From Azospirillum baldaniorum (GTDB lineage Bacteria > Pseudomonadota > Alphaproteobacteria > Azospirillales > Azospirillaceae), in the NCBI RefSeq assembly GCF_003119195.2, contig NZ_CP022260.1, forward strand, positions 341,501-405,500: 64,000 nt of DNA. Reading direction: 5' to 3'. Position 1 is the stretch's first letter. Each line of letters opens with the position of its first letter. The notes under the pieces are model-generated. The model was not told the origin of the DNA. It ran no database searches and saw only the letters and a list, made by a program, of their open reading frames with translations. This document shows, piece after piece, positions 63,253-64,000 of the stretch. Position numbers and translations under genes: made by a program.

Positions 63253-63876
63253 TCATCCAGGGCAGAGTTCCACTCCGCCGAACTCGTTGATCATCACGAC
63301 GCCCCGCTGGATCAGCCCGGCGAGGTGCTGGACGATCTGTCGGCGGGCGTCCCACGGGACGGGACGGACGCCCAGCACTCGCTGGGCCGCCTGCTGGACG
63401 TGCATGCGGTCGGTCACGCTCGCCAGGGTGAGGGACTTGTAAGCCGCCACGGCGGCCTCCTGAATCTCGGGTTCCACCGGCTCCTCCTTGACCTCCGGCT
63501 CGCTGTTCAGTGGTTCTGATTCCTGGTTCTGTTCTGTGTTACCAGCAGTGACACCTGCTGTCCTTGGCCGGTTACACCTGCTGTCACTGTTGGTGTCACG
63601 TCGTTCCTTCACCAGAGCGGCATGGCCAACCAGCCGGTAGGTCAGCCCCCGGCCCTCGTTCTTGATCACCTCGACTAGCCCCTTGAGCTTCAGCCCGCCG
63701 ATCACGCTGTTGACCCACTTTCGGGACCGGCCGAGCATCGCGGCCAGTTTGGACTGGCGAGGCCAGCAGACTCCATCGGGGTTGGCCATCAGGGCCAAGG
63801 AGGTCAGCACAGCGATTTCGTTCGCGTCCGCATTGGGGCCGAACCAGTCGCCGTGGGCAACTGCAAAACGTGGCAT
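63253..63876 (-). CDS. Helix-turn-helix protein, replication/regulator-like
   Basis: 207 residues from ATG 63876. The N-terminal half, EIAVLTSLALMANPDGVCWP then QSKLAAMLGRSRKWVNSVIG and LKLKGLVEVIKNEGRGLTY, is a winged helix of the type seen in plasmid/phage replication and helix-turn-helix proteins that act on accessory DNA. A Glu/Pro/Asn-rich linker precedes a short helical C-terminal part. The frame continues upstream to 63981 but that extension is low-quality. An inverted repeat 85 bases upstream could be its operator or a replication site. It suggests the edge of an accessory element. Confidence 0.7.
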   Translation of the reverse strand: MPRFAVAHGDWFGPNADANEIAVLTSLALMANPDGVCWPRQSKLAAMLGRSRKWVNSVIGGLKLKGLVEVIKNEGRGLTYRLVGHAALVKERRDTNSDSRCNRPRTAGVTAGNTEQNQESEPLNSEPEVKEEPVEPEIQEAAVAAYKSLTLASVTDRMHVQQAAQRVLGVRPVPWDARRQIVQHLAGLIQRGVVMINEFGGVELCPG

Positions 63877-63960
63877 TCCTATTCGCTCCCTCGGCTGGGA
63901 GCGAGGCAAAACCCTCCTGTTGTCACCCTCCGAAAGGAAGGTTGACCGCAGGTGTGGCGG

Positions 63961-64000
63961 TGAATAGGCTGAGGTCGCCAAACCTTTTCCAGCCTATTCA
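63961..64000. repeat. Perfect 11-base inverted repeat upstream of the HTH gene
   Basis: TGAATAGGCTG at 63961-63971 and CAGCCTATTCA at 63990-64000, separated by 18 bases. The arms are exact complements. It may be an operator of the HTH protein, and more copies may lie beyond the window edge. Confidence 0.6.

Overview
The window is high-GC DNA, densely coded on both strands. Gene content and codon use suggest an alphaproteobacterium, probably an Azospirillum-like member of the Rhodospirillales. The clearest lineage marker is a GTTC-N7-GTTC LexA box at 1566-1580, the alphaproteobacterial SOS operator form. No rRNA, tRNA, CRISPR array or insertion sequence was seen. All functional calls come from reading the sequence by eye; no database search was run.

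Layout. (1) 1-1580: an SOS-type repair pair on the minus strand, a radical SAM protein and a partial uracil-DNA-glycosylase-family partner. (2) 1689-5294: a serine hydrolase and an FtsX-type permease without an ATPase. (3) 5438-16505: a catabolic island. A LysR regulator, a thioesterase and a class III CoA-transferase face a long plus-strand operon of thiolase, DUF35, MaoC, SDR, three ABC uptake genes and an enoyl-CoA hydratase. Two T-N11-A dyads lie in the divergent control region. (4) 16649-19442: a TPR-sulfotransferase and a TPR-glycosyltransferase-like protein. (5) 19411-24656: an IalB-like protein, a large autotransporter and OsmC. (6) 24880-32579: a tight six-gene operon of carrier protein, acyl-CoA dehydrogenase, aminoacyl:carrier-protein ligase (a class II aaRS paralogue), DUF1839, a GH2-like enzyme and a double alpha/beta hydrolase. 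It looks like a little-studied small-molecule pathway. (7) 32548-54245: a giant-protein locus. Two tail-collar (Mdp-type) proteins, a DUF6916-like protein and a GNAT flank a protein of about 4,000 residues with an N-terminal LEPR motif, a DUF4347 domain and 18 Ig-like repeats. Then come a TolC-like lipoprotein, an HlyD adaptor, an HlyD protein with an N-terminal GAF-like region, and an M50 metalloprotease/HlyD fusion. No ABC ATPase is present. (8) 54261-62931: envelope, signalling and stress genes: surface antigen, MscS channel, DUF3750, LOG-family protein, hybrid histidine kinase, PstS-like lipoprotein and truncated globin. (9) 63253-64000: a helix-turn-helix protein with an inverted repeat upstream.

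The strongest candidates for an undescribed system are regions 7 and 6. Region 7 resembles type I secretion by its adaptors and TolC-like channel, but a membrane M50/HlyD fusion stands where the ABC exporter would be expected. A 17-bp motif is shared between the control region of its accessory genes and that of the giant gene. Region 6 links an aaRS-derived ligase to a carrier protein and four enzymes in one transcription unit.
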